This document shows, in pieces, positions 1-5,979 of a stretch of DNA of 19,978 nt. The notes beneath the pieces are model-generated. The model saw only the letters and a program-made list of their open reading frames with translations. It was not told the origin of the DNA and searched no databases. Location of the stretch: NCBI GenBank assembly GCA_946539175.1, contig CAMNHH010000021.1:1-19978 (forward strand), given 5' to 3'. The DNA comes from an uncultured Clostridia bacterium (GTDB lineage: Bacteria; Bacillota; Clostridia; Oscillospirales; Oscillospiraceae). The translations under genes were made by a program, and so were the position numbers. How positions within the stretch are numbered: position 1 is the first letter of the stretch; every line of letters starts with the position of its first letter.

Positions 1-814
1 GGGTACGGCCGGTGCCGCCGCCGGAGGCCACGGAGAAGTACTTCTTGCCGGCCTCCCAGCGTTCCTTCTTGTAGGTGCCCGCCACGGGGTGCTGGAAGCG
101 GGTGGGGTTGGTGGAGTTGCCGGTGATGGACACGTCGGCGTTCTCATGCCACATGATGGCCACGCCCTCCCGGACGTCGTCGGCGCCGTAGCAGTTGACC
201 GCGGCCCGGGGACCGTTGGAGTAGGCAGTCTTGCTGACGATGGTCAGCGCGTGGTCTTCCTTCACGTCGGCGGAGAGGTAGTCGTACTTGGTCTGCACGT
301 AGGTGAAGCCGTTGATGCGGCTGATGATCATGGCGGCGTCCTTGCCCAGACCGTTCAGGATGACCCGCAGGGGCTTGGTGCGGACCTTGTTGGCGTTGAG
401 GGCAATCTTGATGGCGCCCTCGGCGGCGGCGAAGGACTCGTGGCCCGCCAGGAAGGCGAAGCACTCGGTCTCCTCGTCCAGCAGCATGGCGCCCAGATTG
501 CCGTGGCCGATGCCCACCTGGCGCTGGTCCGCCACGGAGCCGGGGATGCAGAAGGCCTGCAGGCCCACGCCGATCCACTTGGCGGCCTCGGCGGCGCTCT
601 TGGCGTTCTCCTTCATGGCGATGGCGGCGCCCAGCTCGTAGGCCCACTTCACGTTCTCAAAGCAGATGGGCTGGGTGCTCTCCACGATGGAGTAGGCGTC
701 CACGCCCTTGCCGTTGGTGTATGCCTTGACTTCTTCAAAATCCTTGAAGCCGTACTTGTCCAGAACGGGCTGCAGCTGGGGCATCCGTCCTTCATAGTTC
801 TCAAACAAAGCCAT
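1..814 (-). CDS. GGGtGRT family protein, 3' end cut by window edge
   Basis: This reading frame runs off the left edge, so 271 residues are visible of a family that is usually about 330 long. The last seven visible residues (about 265-271) spell GGGTGRT, the motif that names the family. Other recognisable stretches are GIGHGNLGAML near residue 105 and GHESFAAAEGA near residue 128. There is no signal peptide or membrane segment, so it is probably cytosolic. The ATG at 814-812 is chosen because a perfect AGGAGG lies 8 bases upstream (823-828). The gene follows the NifU-like scaffold gene with a 15-base gap and is presumably co-transcribed with it. The biochemical role of GGGtGRT proteins is not established to my knowledge. 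The pairing with a Fe-S scaffold suggests a part in iron-sulfur or metal handling, which is inference only. Confidence 0.9.
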   Translation of the reverse strand, partial: MALFENYEGRMPQLQPVLDKYGFKDFEEVKAYTNGKGVDAYSIVESTQPICFENVKWAYELGAAIAMKENAKSAAEAAKWIGVGLQAFCIPGSVADQRQVGIGHGNLGAMLLDEETECFAFLAGHESFAAAEGAIKIALNANKVRTKPLRVILNGLGKDAAMIISRINGFTYVQTKYDYLSADVKEDHALTIVSKTAYSNGPRAAVNCYGADDVREGVAIMWHENADVSITGNSTNPTRFQHPVAGTYKKERWEAGKKYFSVASGGGTGRT

Positions 815-829
815 TTGCCGCACCTCCTA

Positions 830-1531
830 TTATTCCTTGCGGGGGTCAATCCACTTGACCGCGCCGTCCTCGGCCTTGAAGCGGCCGTAGGTCCCCAGAT
901 TCTTCTCGTAGGCCTCGTTGGGGCTCATGCCCTTCTTGATGGCGTCCATCATCTTGCCCATGCTCAGGAACTGGTAGCCGCAGATCTGGTCGTCCTGATC
1001 CAGGGCCAGCTTGACGATGTAGCCCTCGGTGAGCTCCAGATAGCGGGCGCCCTTCTTCAGGGTGCCGTAGGTGGTACCGGTCATGGAGCGCAGACCCTTG
1101 CCCAGGTCCTCCAGGCCGGCGCCGACCCGCAGGCCGTCGTCGGAGAAGGCGGACTGGGTGCGGCCGTAGACGATCTGCAGGAAGAGCTCCCGCATGGCGG
1201 TGTTGATGGCGTCGCACACCAGGTCGGTGTTCAGCGCCTCGAGAATGGTCTTGCCGGGCAGAATCTCAGCGGCCATGGCGGCGGAGTGGGTCATGCCGGA
1301 GCAGCCGATGGTCTCCACCAGAGCCTCCTGAATGACGCCGTCCTTCACGTTCAGGCTGAGCTTGCAGGCGCCCTGCTGGGGCGCGCACCAGCCGATGCCG
1401 TGGGTGTAGCCGGAGATGTCCTTGATCTCCTTGGCCTGGATCCACTTGCCCTCCTCGGGGATCGGGGCGGGACCGTGGTTGGGGCCCTTGGCGACGCAGA
1501 CCATTTCTTCAACTTCCTTGGTGTATTGCAT
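830..1531 (-). CDS. NifU-like iron-sulfur cluster assembly scaffold protein
   Basis: This 233-residue protein contains a NifU_N/IscU-like domain over roughly residues 40-125. Candidate cluster ligands are C49, C56, C77 (in the GCSGMTHSAAMAAE segment that matches the IscU GC-x-A-x-x-S region) and C106. The GKTILEAL segment after it is also typical of IscU/NifU. In the family, a cysteine desulfurase supplies sulfur and the scaffold builds a transient Fe-S cluster for delivery. No desulfurase gene is visible here. The protein is about 100 residues longer than IscU, and the C-terminal half (about 130-233, with C184) belongs to no domain I recognise. A good promoter lies upstream, and GAGGAA about 10 bases before the ATG serves as ribosome binding site. 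It is the first gene of an operon with the GGGtGRT gene, an arrangement typical of anaerobic Firmicutes. Confidence 0.9.
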   Translation of the reverse strand: MQYTKEVEEMVCVAKGPNHGPAPIPEEGKWIQAKEIKDISGYTHGIGWCAPQQGACKLSLNVKDGVIQEALVETIGCSGMTHSAAMAAEILPGKTILEALNTDLVCDAINTAMRELFLQIVYGRTQSAFSDDGLRVGAGLEDLGKGLRSMTGTTYGTLKKGARYLELTEGYIVKLALDQDDQICGYQFLSMGKMMDAIKKGMSPNEAYEKNLGTYGRFKAEDGAVKWIDPRKE

Positions 1532-1570
1532 AGGTCGTGTTCCTCACTTTCGTTAAAATGGTTTCGCTAT

Positions 1571-1599
1571 ATTCTAGCATATCGTTTGCGGATTTGCAA
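1571..1599 (-). promoter_or_regulatory. Sigma-A promoter for the NifU-like/GGGtGRT operon
   Basis: Read on the minus strand, TTGCAA (1599-1594) and TAGAAT (1576-1571) are separated by exactly 17 bases. A TG one base before the -10 gives an extended -10. It lies about 40 bases upstream of the NifU-like start codon. Confidence 0.75.
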
Positions 1600-1626
1600 G
1601 GAAATCTTGCGGAATTCTGAAAGAAT

Positions 1627-1649
1627 GCCCCTTTCCCGGAGGGCGGGGC
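1627..1649 (-). terminator. Possible weak terminator after the Dabb gene
   Basis: Immediately after the Dabb-gene stop codon the minus strand can fold GCCCC with GGGGC, enclosing CCC with GGG, and is followed by the poor T-rich stretch ATTCTTT. The stem has an internal loop and the T tract is weak, so termination may be partial. Confidence 0.4.
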
Positions 1650-1934
1650 TCATTCCTCGCAGTCGAAGATGGCCTTTTTTTCGATGATGGGGCCGTATTC
1701 CTCCTTCCACTGCCTGTGGGGCTCCGAGGCGTCGTATGCGGGCAGGGCCTCCGGCTCCATGTCCAGGACGATCATCAGATCAAAGCGGTTGGGACGCTTG
1801 ACGCAGTTGGTCTTGAGCCGGATCCCGCGGATGCCGGGAATGGCCAGGGTCCGGGCAAAGAGGGCCCGCACCGGCTCCAGCAGGGCCTCGGTGTCGGTGC
1901 CCTCGGTGAATTTGACGAGGATGTGGTGCTGCAT
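1650..1934 (-). CDS. Dabb (stress-responsive alpha/beta barrel) domain protein
   Basis: This 94-residue protein matches the Dabb fold from end to end. It opens with HHILVKFTEGTD, has the central GIRGIRLKTN segment and the RFDLMIVLDMEPEALPAYDAS segment, and closes with the HRQWKEEYGPIIEKK helix. Dabb proteins form dimeric ferredoxin-like barrels. The family includes stress-induced plant proteins and some small enzymes, so the fold gives no specific reaction. There is no signal peptide, so it is expected in the cytosol. AAAGGAGC (1941-1948) lies just upstream of the ATG and decides the start. The gene appears to stand alone, divergent from the L,D-transpeptidase operon. Family assignment is firm but function is unknown. 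Confidence 0.85.
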   Translation of the reverse strand: MQHHILVKFTEGTDTEALLEPVRALFARTLAIPGIRGIRLKTNCVKRPNRFDLMIVLDMEPEALPAYDASEPHRQWKEEYGPIIEKKAIFDCEE

Positions 1935-1960
1935 GGCAAAGCTCCTTTCGGTTTTTTTTC

Positions 1961-1989
1961 ATGTTACCATGTTTCCCGCCGGAAGTCCA
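1961..1989 (-). promoter_or_regulatory. Probable promoter for the Dabb gene
   Basis: On the minus strand TGGACT (1989-1984) and TAACAT (1966-1961) are 17 bases apart, with TGG directly before the -10 as an extended -10. Each hexamer matches consensus at four of six positions. Confidence 0.45.
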
Positions 1990-2038
1990 GTCTTTTGCGC
2001 GGAAAGCGCAGATTTTGCGAAAAAGCGCCGCTTCCCTC

Positions 2039-2067
2039 TTGTCATTCGACAGTTTTTTTAGTATAAT
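2039..2067 (+). promoter_or_regulatory. Sigma-A promoter for the L,D-transpeptidase operon
   Basis: TTGTCA (2039-2044) and a perfect TATAAT (2062-2067) are 17 bases apart in an AT-rich gap. A small hairpin, TTCTGA/TCAGAA (2093-2109), lies in the predicted leader. Confidence 0.85.
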
Positions 2068-2138
2068 ATTGCCTGCTTTCCAATAATACCGCTTCTGACA
2101 TTTTCAGAAATCTTCGTATAAGAGACAGGAATCTGCTT

Positions 2139-3203
2139 ATGAGACGATTATTTTGCGCCCTTCTGGCGCTGCTTTTGCTGCTGTCCGGCTGTGCCGGGCT
2201 GAAAAAACCCACCGAAACAGTGGACAACTACCAGCCGATCTTCACCCAGGCCCCTTCCGACACGGAACTGCGCGTCCCGTCCGGCGAAGCGAGCGCCGCC
2301 GTGGAGACCGGGACGACGGCCCCCGCCGGCCCCGGCCCCGAGGCGCTGAACGGGGTGGAGATGGAGCTGCCGGAGGACCTGACGGCCACCCCCGGCTGCC
2401 CCTGGGTGCCGGTGACGGTCTCCTTCCCCAAGGTGCGGCTGGCGGACCCCACGGAGCCCTGCTCCCTGGTGCTGCGGCTGGACGGGGAGCCCGTGGGGAC
2501 CTGGCCGGAGCTGTATCTGGAGTCCGGGCATGAGGAGGAGCTGGAGCTTTCCTTCTCCTTCAACCGCTACCAGGCGGACCGGCTGGCGGAGCTGAGCGCC
2601 ACGCTGCGTCTGGGAGAGGCGGTCCTGGAGCGTCGGACCATGATCTCCGTGGACAATTACCCGGAGGAGGTCTACGACAGTCTGAGCATGGATCCCATGC
2701 CCTATTCCATCGACGTGCTGCGGAATCAGAACGTGGTCATCGTGTACGGCCGGGACGAGGAGGAGGAATACACCATACCCGTCAGGATCTGGCTCTGCTC
2801 CACCGGCCCCGGCACCCCCCTGGGGGACTTCTCCCTGGGCAGCAAGCGGGAGTGGGGACGGCTCTTCGGGGGCGTCTACGGCCAATACGTCAGCCGCATC
2901 ACCGGCGACATCCTGTTCCACTCCGTTCCCTACACGGCCATGCAAAAGGACAGCCTGGAGACGGAGGAATACAACAAGCTGGGGACCGCCGCCTCCATGG
3001 GCTGCGTGCGGCTGGCGGTCAGCGACGTGAAGTGGATCTACGACAACTGCCCGGAGGGCACCCCCGTCCACATCCGCAACGCGGAGGAGCTGCCGGGAGA
3101 GCGCCCGGAGCTGATCCCGCTGGATCCCAACGATCCCCGCTCCTGCTGGGACCCCACGGACCCGGACCCGGAGAACCCCTGGAACGAAACGATCGACAAT
3201 TGA
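2139..3203 (+). CDS. Lipoprotein with L,D-transpeptidase (YkuD) catalytic domain
   Basis: This 354-residue protein begins with a lipoprotein signal: a hydrophobic segment at residues 6-16 ending in LSGC, with C18 as the lipidated cysteine. Residues 30-70 are a Pro/Ser/Thr/Glu-rich linker and about 80-180 is an unassigned beta-rich region. The YkuD domain spans about 187-313. It has H261 and the signature SMGCVR with catalytic C289 and R291. In the family this cysteine forms 3-3 peptide cross-links in peptidoglycan or attaches proteins to it, outside the membrane. The C-terminal tail (320-354) is rich in Asp and Pro. AGGA eight bases upstream supports the ATG. It is the first gene of a plus-strand operon; the next gene's start lies 34 bases after its stop. 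The catalytic call is firm, the exact substrate unknown. Confidence 0.9.
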   Translation: MRRLFCALLALLLLLSGCAGLKKPTETVDNYQPIFTQAPSDTELRVPSGEASAAVETGTTAPAGPGPEALNGVEMELPEDLTATPGCPWVPVTVSFPKVRLADPTEPCSLVLRLDGEPVGTWPELYLESGHEEELELSFSFNRYQADRLAELSATLRLGEAVLERRTMISVDNYPEEVYDSLSMDPMPYSIDVLRNQNVVIVYGRDEEEEYTIPVRIWLCSTGPGTPLGDFSLGSKREWGRLFGGVYGQYVSRITGDILFHSVPYTAMQKDSLETEEYNKLGTAASMGCVRLAVSDVKWIYDNCPEGTPVHIRNAEELPGERPELIPLDPNDPRSCWDPTDPDPENPWNETIDN

Positions 3204-3237
3204 CAACGGACAAACGACGGCTTTGGGAGGCGATTGC

Positions 3238-4059
3238 ATGAAAGGACTGCGACCCGAGGATTATCTGGAGCCAAGCTGTATTTTCTGCTCGCCGGAGGAG
3301 GAGCGCGCCACGCCGGTGGATCTGCGGCGCTGCCTGACCCGGCTGGACGAGTATCTGGACCGGAACGACTACTCCGCCGCCCGCCGCCACCTGGACTACT
3401 GGCGGCAGGAGGCCCTGACGGGCCGGGATTGGCGGGGCCTTCTGAGCATCGAGAACGAGCGGATGGGCCTGCTGCGGAAGCTGGGCGACGAGGCCGCCGC
3501 CCTGGAGGCCGTCCGGGAGGCCCGGGAGCTGGTGGTCCGGGCGGGGCTGGAGGACAGCGTCACCGCCGCCACCACGGAGCTGAACATCGGCACCGTCTAC
3601 AAGAGCTTCGGGCGTGACCGGGAGGCCCTGCCCTGCTATGAGGCGGCCAGGGCCGTCTACGAGCGGGAGCTGGACCCCGGCGACTGCCGCATGGGGGGCC
3701 TGTATAACAACATGGCCCTGGCGCTGACGGGCCTGGGCCGCTTTGCCGAGGCCCGGAGCCTCTATGAAAAGGCCATGGCCGTCATGGAGCGGCAGCCCAA
3801 CGGGGAGCTGGAGCTGGCGGTCACGGAGCTGAACCTGGCGAACCTGGCGGAGGCGGAGCAGGGCCTTCTGGAGGCGGAGGCGGAGATCGAGGCCCATCTG
3901 GACCGGGCCTGGGCCCTGCTGGAGACCCCAAGCCTGCCCCGGAACGGCTACTACGCCTTTTGCTGTGAGAAATGCGCCCCCAGCTTCGGCTACTACGGCC
4001 GTTTTCTGGACGCGGCGGAGCTGAAGCGGCGCAGTGAGGAGATCTATGCAAGGACTTGA
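3238..4059 (+). CDS. Tetratricopeptide-repeat protein with terminal cysteine pairs
   Basis: This 273-residue protein has at least two clear tetratricopeptide repeats, about residues 113-146 (LNIGTVYKSFGRDREALPCY) and 155-188 (LYNNMALALTGLGRFAEARS), with degenerate helical repeats on either side. Such repeats form a superhelix that binds partner proteins. There is no signal peptide, so it should be cytosolic. A CxxC pair (C14, C17) lies at the start and CCxxC (C242, C243, C246) near the end; together they could hold a metal, but this is inference. The ATG at 3238 has GGGAGG seven bases upstream and is preferred over an in-frame TTG at 3223. It sits between the L,D-transpeptidase and DUF4037 genes and overlaps the latter by 14 bases, which suggests a joint function. 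Confidence 0.85.
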   Translation: MKGLRPEDYLEPSCIFCSPEEERATPVDLRRCLTRLDEYLDRNDYSAARRHLDYWRQEALTGRDWRGLLSIENERMGLLRKLGDEAAALEAVREARELVVRAGLEDSVTAATTELNIGTVYKSFGRDREALPCYEAARAVYERELDPGDCRMGGLYNNMALALTGLGRFAEARSLYEKAMAVMERQPNGELELAVTELNLANLAEAEQGLLEAEAEIEAHLDRAWALLETPSLPRNGYYAFCCEKCAPSFGYYGRFLDAAELKRRSEEIYART

Positions 4060-4990
4060 ATTATCCCGGCTGTACTTTGAACGGTACGGGGCTCCCATGC
4101 TGCGGGAGCAGTTTCCCGACTGGGCGGAGCGCCTGGCTGTGGGTCTGGTGGGCAGCGGCTCCGAGTGCTTCGGCTGGGACGACGCGTGCTCCCGGGACCA
4201 CGACTTCGAGCCGGGCTTCTGCGTCTTCCTGCCGGAGGAGGAGCTTCTGGACCGGCAGACGGAGTTCCGGCTGGAGCGGGCCTACGCCAGGCTGCCCAAG
4301 GAATTCATGGGCTTCAGCCGGGCCCGCATTTCCCCCGTGGGGGGCAATCGCCGGGGGGTGATCCGGCTGGGGGACTTCCTGGAGGCCCGCACCGGCAGCC
4401 GGGACGGGGCCCTGAGCCAGGCGCGCTGGCTGCGCCTGGAGGAGCAGTATCTGGCGGAGATCGTCAACGGGGAGCTGTTCTGGCAGGGGGACGGGGCCTT
4501 CGCCGCCCTGCGGCAGCGGCTTTCCCGGCAGCCCGCCGACGTGCGCCGCAAGAAGCTGGCGGGCCGTCTGCTGCTGATGGCCCAGGCGGGGCAGTACAAT
4601 TACCTCCGCTGTCTGGCCCACGGGGAGCCCGCCGCCGCCCAGCTGGCGGTGGGGGAGTACGTCCGCCACGCCATCGCGGTGATCTTCCTGCTGAACGAGC
4701 GCTATCTGCCCTACTATAAATGGCAGTTCCGGGCCCTGCGGCAGCTGCCCCTGCTGGGGGACGAGGCCGAGACCCTGGAGCTGCTGCTGACCACCGACAA
4801 CGGAAAGACCATGGCCCAGGCTAAGGCGGACATGATGGAGAACCTGGCCGGCAGTGTCATCAACGCCCTTCAGGAGCAGGGCCTCACGGAGGCGGTCTGC
4901 GGCGACCTGGAGAAGCACGCCTATTCCGTCAACGACCAAATCCGCGACCCGGCCCTGCGAAACGCCCATATTCTGACGGCGGTGGGATAA
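4046..4990 (+). CDS. DUF4037 domain protein, nucleotidyltransferase-like
   Basis: This 314-residue cytosolic protein has the DUF4037 signature near its N-terminus: GSGS (36-39), then WDD and SRDHDFEPGF (49-58). A glycine-serine pair followed by an acidic D-x-D (D51, D53) resembles the active site of the polymerase-beta-type nucleotidyltransferase fold. The rest is mostly helical, with aromatic and basic segments such as FLLNERYLPYYKWQFRALRQLP near 210-235. No substrate is known for the family. The start is the ATG at 4046, with GAGGAG six to seven bases upstream. This start lies inside the end of the tetratricopeptide-repeat gene, so the two are likely translationally coupled. It is the last gene of the operon, directly before a hairpin terminator. 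Confidence 0.85.
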   Translation: MQGLELSRLYFERYGAPMLREQFPDWAERLAVGLVGSGSECFGWDDACSRDHDFEPGFCVFLPEEELLDRQTEFRLERAYARLPKEFMGFSRARISPVGGNRRGVIRLGDFLEARTGSRDGALSQARWLRLEEQYLAEIVNGELFWQGDGAFAALRQRLSRQPADVRRKKLAGRLLLMAQAGQYNYLRCLAHGEPAAAQLAVGEYVRHAIAVIFLLNERYLPYYKWQFRALRQLPLLGDEAETLELLLTTDNGKTMAQAKADMMENLAGSVINALQEQGLTEAVCGDLEKHAYSVNDQIRDPALRNAHILTAVG

Positions 4991-5026
4991 AGAAAACCGG
5001 AGACCAGCGTCTCCGGCTTTCTTTTT
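4991..5026. terminator. Bidirectional terminator between convergent genes
   Basis: A perfect 8-bp stem CCGGAGAC/GTCTCCGG with a 4-base loop (4997-5016) is preceded by an A-rich run and followed by CTTTCTTTTT. It can therefore end both the plus-strand operon and the convergent GlmU-like gene. Confidence 0.85.
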
Positions 5027-5032
5027 CAGCGT

Positions 5033-5764
5033 TTACTGCCGCAGGTATTGTTCGGTCAGCGCCAGCTGCTCCGGGGTGTTGACCCCCAGGATCTGCTCGT
5101 TGAGCTGGGCGGTGTAGACCGCCACCCGCTGGCCGTGGCTCCGCAGAATGGCGGGCACGTCCGTCAGATAGTATTCGTGCTGGGCGTTGTTGTCCTTGAT
5201 CTCGTCCAGGCTGGCCAGCAGGGCCTTGCAGTCGAAGGCGTAGATGCCCACGTTCAGCTCCCGGATGGCCTTCTGCTCGGGGGTGCAGTCCCGGTCCTCC
5301 ACGATGCGGAGGAAGTCGCCCTGCTCGTCCCGCAGCACCCGGCCGTAGGGCAGGTACTCCTCGCAGGTGCCGGAGAGCATGGTGCAGGCGGCGCCGTTCT
5401 CCCTGTGGAAGTCCAGCAGGCCCCGGTAGACCTCCTTCTTCAGCAGGGGCATATCGCCGTAGCACACCAGCACGGTGCCGTCAAAGTCCTTCAGATGCTC
5501 CCGGGCGCACATGACCGCGTGGCCGGTGCCCAGCTGGGGGTCCTGTACCGCGTGGGGATAGGCGGGGAAGGCATCAAAAACAGCCTCCCGCATATAGCCG
5601 CCCACCAGCACCGTGTCCTGGGCGGGGATGAAATCCAGCGCCTTCAAAACGTAGTGCAGAAGGGGCTTGCCGCAGGCCTGCCGCAGGACCTTGGGCAGAT
5701 TGTTGGCCTCGGACATCATGCGGGTGCCTTTGCCGGCAGCCAGAACCACTGCTTTGATCTTCAT
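5033..5764 (-). CDS. GlmU-type UDP-GlcNAc pyrophosphorylase domain, single-domain
   Basis: This 243-residue protein is a nucleotidyltransferase of the GlmU N-terminal type. It carries LAAGKGTRM at residues 8-16, then LPKVL, GTGHAVMCAREH, CYGDMPLL and ELNVGIYAFD. The expected reaction is UTP plus GlcNAc-1-phosphate giving UDP-GlcNAc, the cytosolic precursor of peptidoglycan. GlmU is normally about 450 residues with a left-handed beta-helix acetyltransferase domain. Here the frame stops directly after the transferase domain with no remnant of the second half, so it is a natural single-domain form or a related sugar-1-phosphate uridylyltransferase. The ATG at 5764 is chosen, with AGGAG 11 bases upstream; an in-frame GTG at 5776 overlaps that AGGAG. 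It has its own promoter, divergent from the threonine aldolase gene. Confidence 0.85.
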   Translation of the reverse strand: MKIKAVVLAAGKGTRMMSEANNLPKVLRQACGKPLLHYVLKALDFIPAQDTVLVGGYMREAVFDAFPAYPHAVQDPQLGTGHAVMCAREHLKDFDGTVLVCYGDMPLLKKEVYRGLLDFHRENGAACTMLSGTCEEYLPYGRVLRDEQGDFLRIVEDRDCTPEQKAIRELNVGIYAFDCKALLASLDEIKDNNAQHEYYLTDVPAILRSHGQRVAVYTAQLNEQILGVNTPEQLALTEQYLRQ

Positions 5765-5802
5765 AGCATTGATCACTCCTGTGTATTTCCATAAGCTATT
5801 CC

Positions 5803-5817
5803 GGCGGGAAACCCGCC
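5803..5817 (-). promoter_or_regulatory. GC-rich hairpin at the 5' end of the GlmU-like mRNA
   Basis: GGCGGG and CCCGCC flank a 3-base loop. The hairpin lies between the predicted transcription start (about 5820) and the ribosome binding site, so it would form at the extreme 5' end of the message, where such stems often stabilise RNA. Confidence 0.4.
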
Positions 5818-5826
5818 GCTGCCTTG

Positions 5827-5855
5827 AGTATAGCGGATTTCGTCAAAAAAAGCAA
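5827..5855 (-). promoter_or_regulatory. Promoter for the GlmU-like gene
   Basis: On the minus strand TTGCTT (5855-5850) and TATACT (5832-5827) are 17 bases apart. It is back to back with the threonine aldolase promoter, the two -35 elements lying about 20 bases apart. Confidence 0.7.
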
Positions 5856-5875
5856 CCACTATTTCATTTCAGTCA

Positions 5876-5904
5876 TTTACAAATCCCGGCGGCGGGGATA
5901 TAAT
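5876..5904 (+). promoter_or_regulatory. Promoter for the threonine aldolase gene
   Basis: TTTACA (5876-5881) and a perfect TATAAT (5899-5904) are 17 bases apart. Confidence 0.8.
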
Positions 5905-5931
5905 AGGGAACAGACATCAGCCCGACAGAGG

Positions 5932-5960
5932 GGGACGGGTCCCCGTCCCGCCGTACGGGA
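5932..5960 (+). promoter_or_regulatory. Leader with two mutually exclusive hairpins
   Basis: GGGACGG/CCGTCCC (5932-5949) forms a 7-bp stem. TCCCG (5946-5950) can instead pair with CGGGA (5956-5960). The two stems share bases 5946-5949, so only one can form at a time. They end 6 bases before the GGAGG of the threonine aldolase gene. No known riboswitch class is recognised, so a regulatory role is speculative. Confidence 0.3.
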
Positions 5961-5979
5961 ATCACTGGAGGCCCCTTTT

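Noticed and set aside
89..1687. Long plus-strand open frame opposite the NifU-like and GGGtGRT genes
   Set aside because: It is the antisense shadow of GC-rich genes. It has no ribosome binding site, is repetitive Gly/Val/Ala/His-rich, and the opposite strand has clear families.
5824..5979. Longer N-terminus for threonine aldolase
   Set aside because: The stretch contains the promoter (5876-5904) and leader hairpins, while the ATG at 5980 has an ideal ribosome binding site and begins with family sequence.
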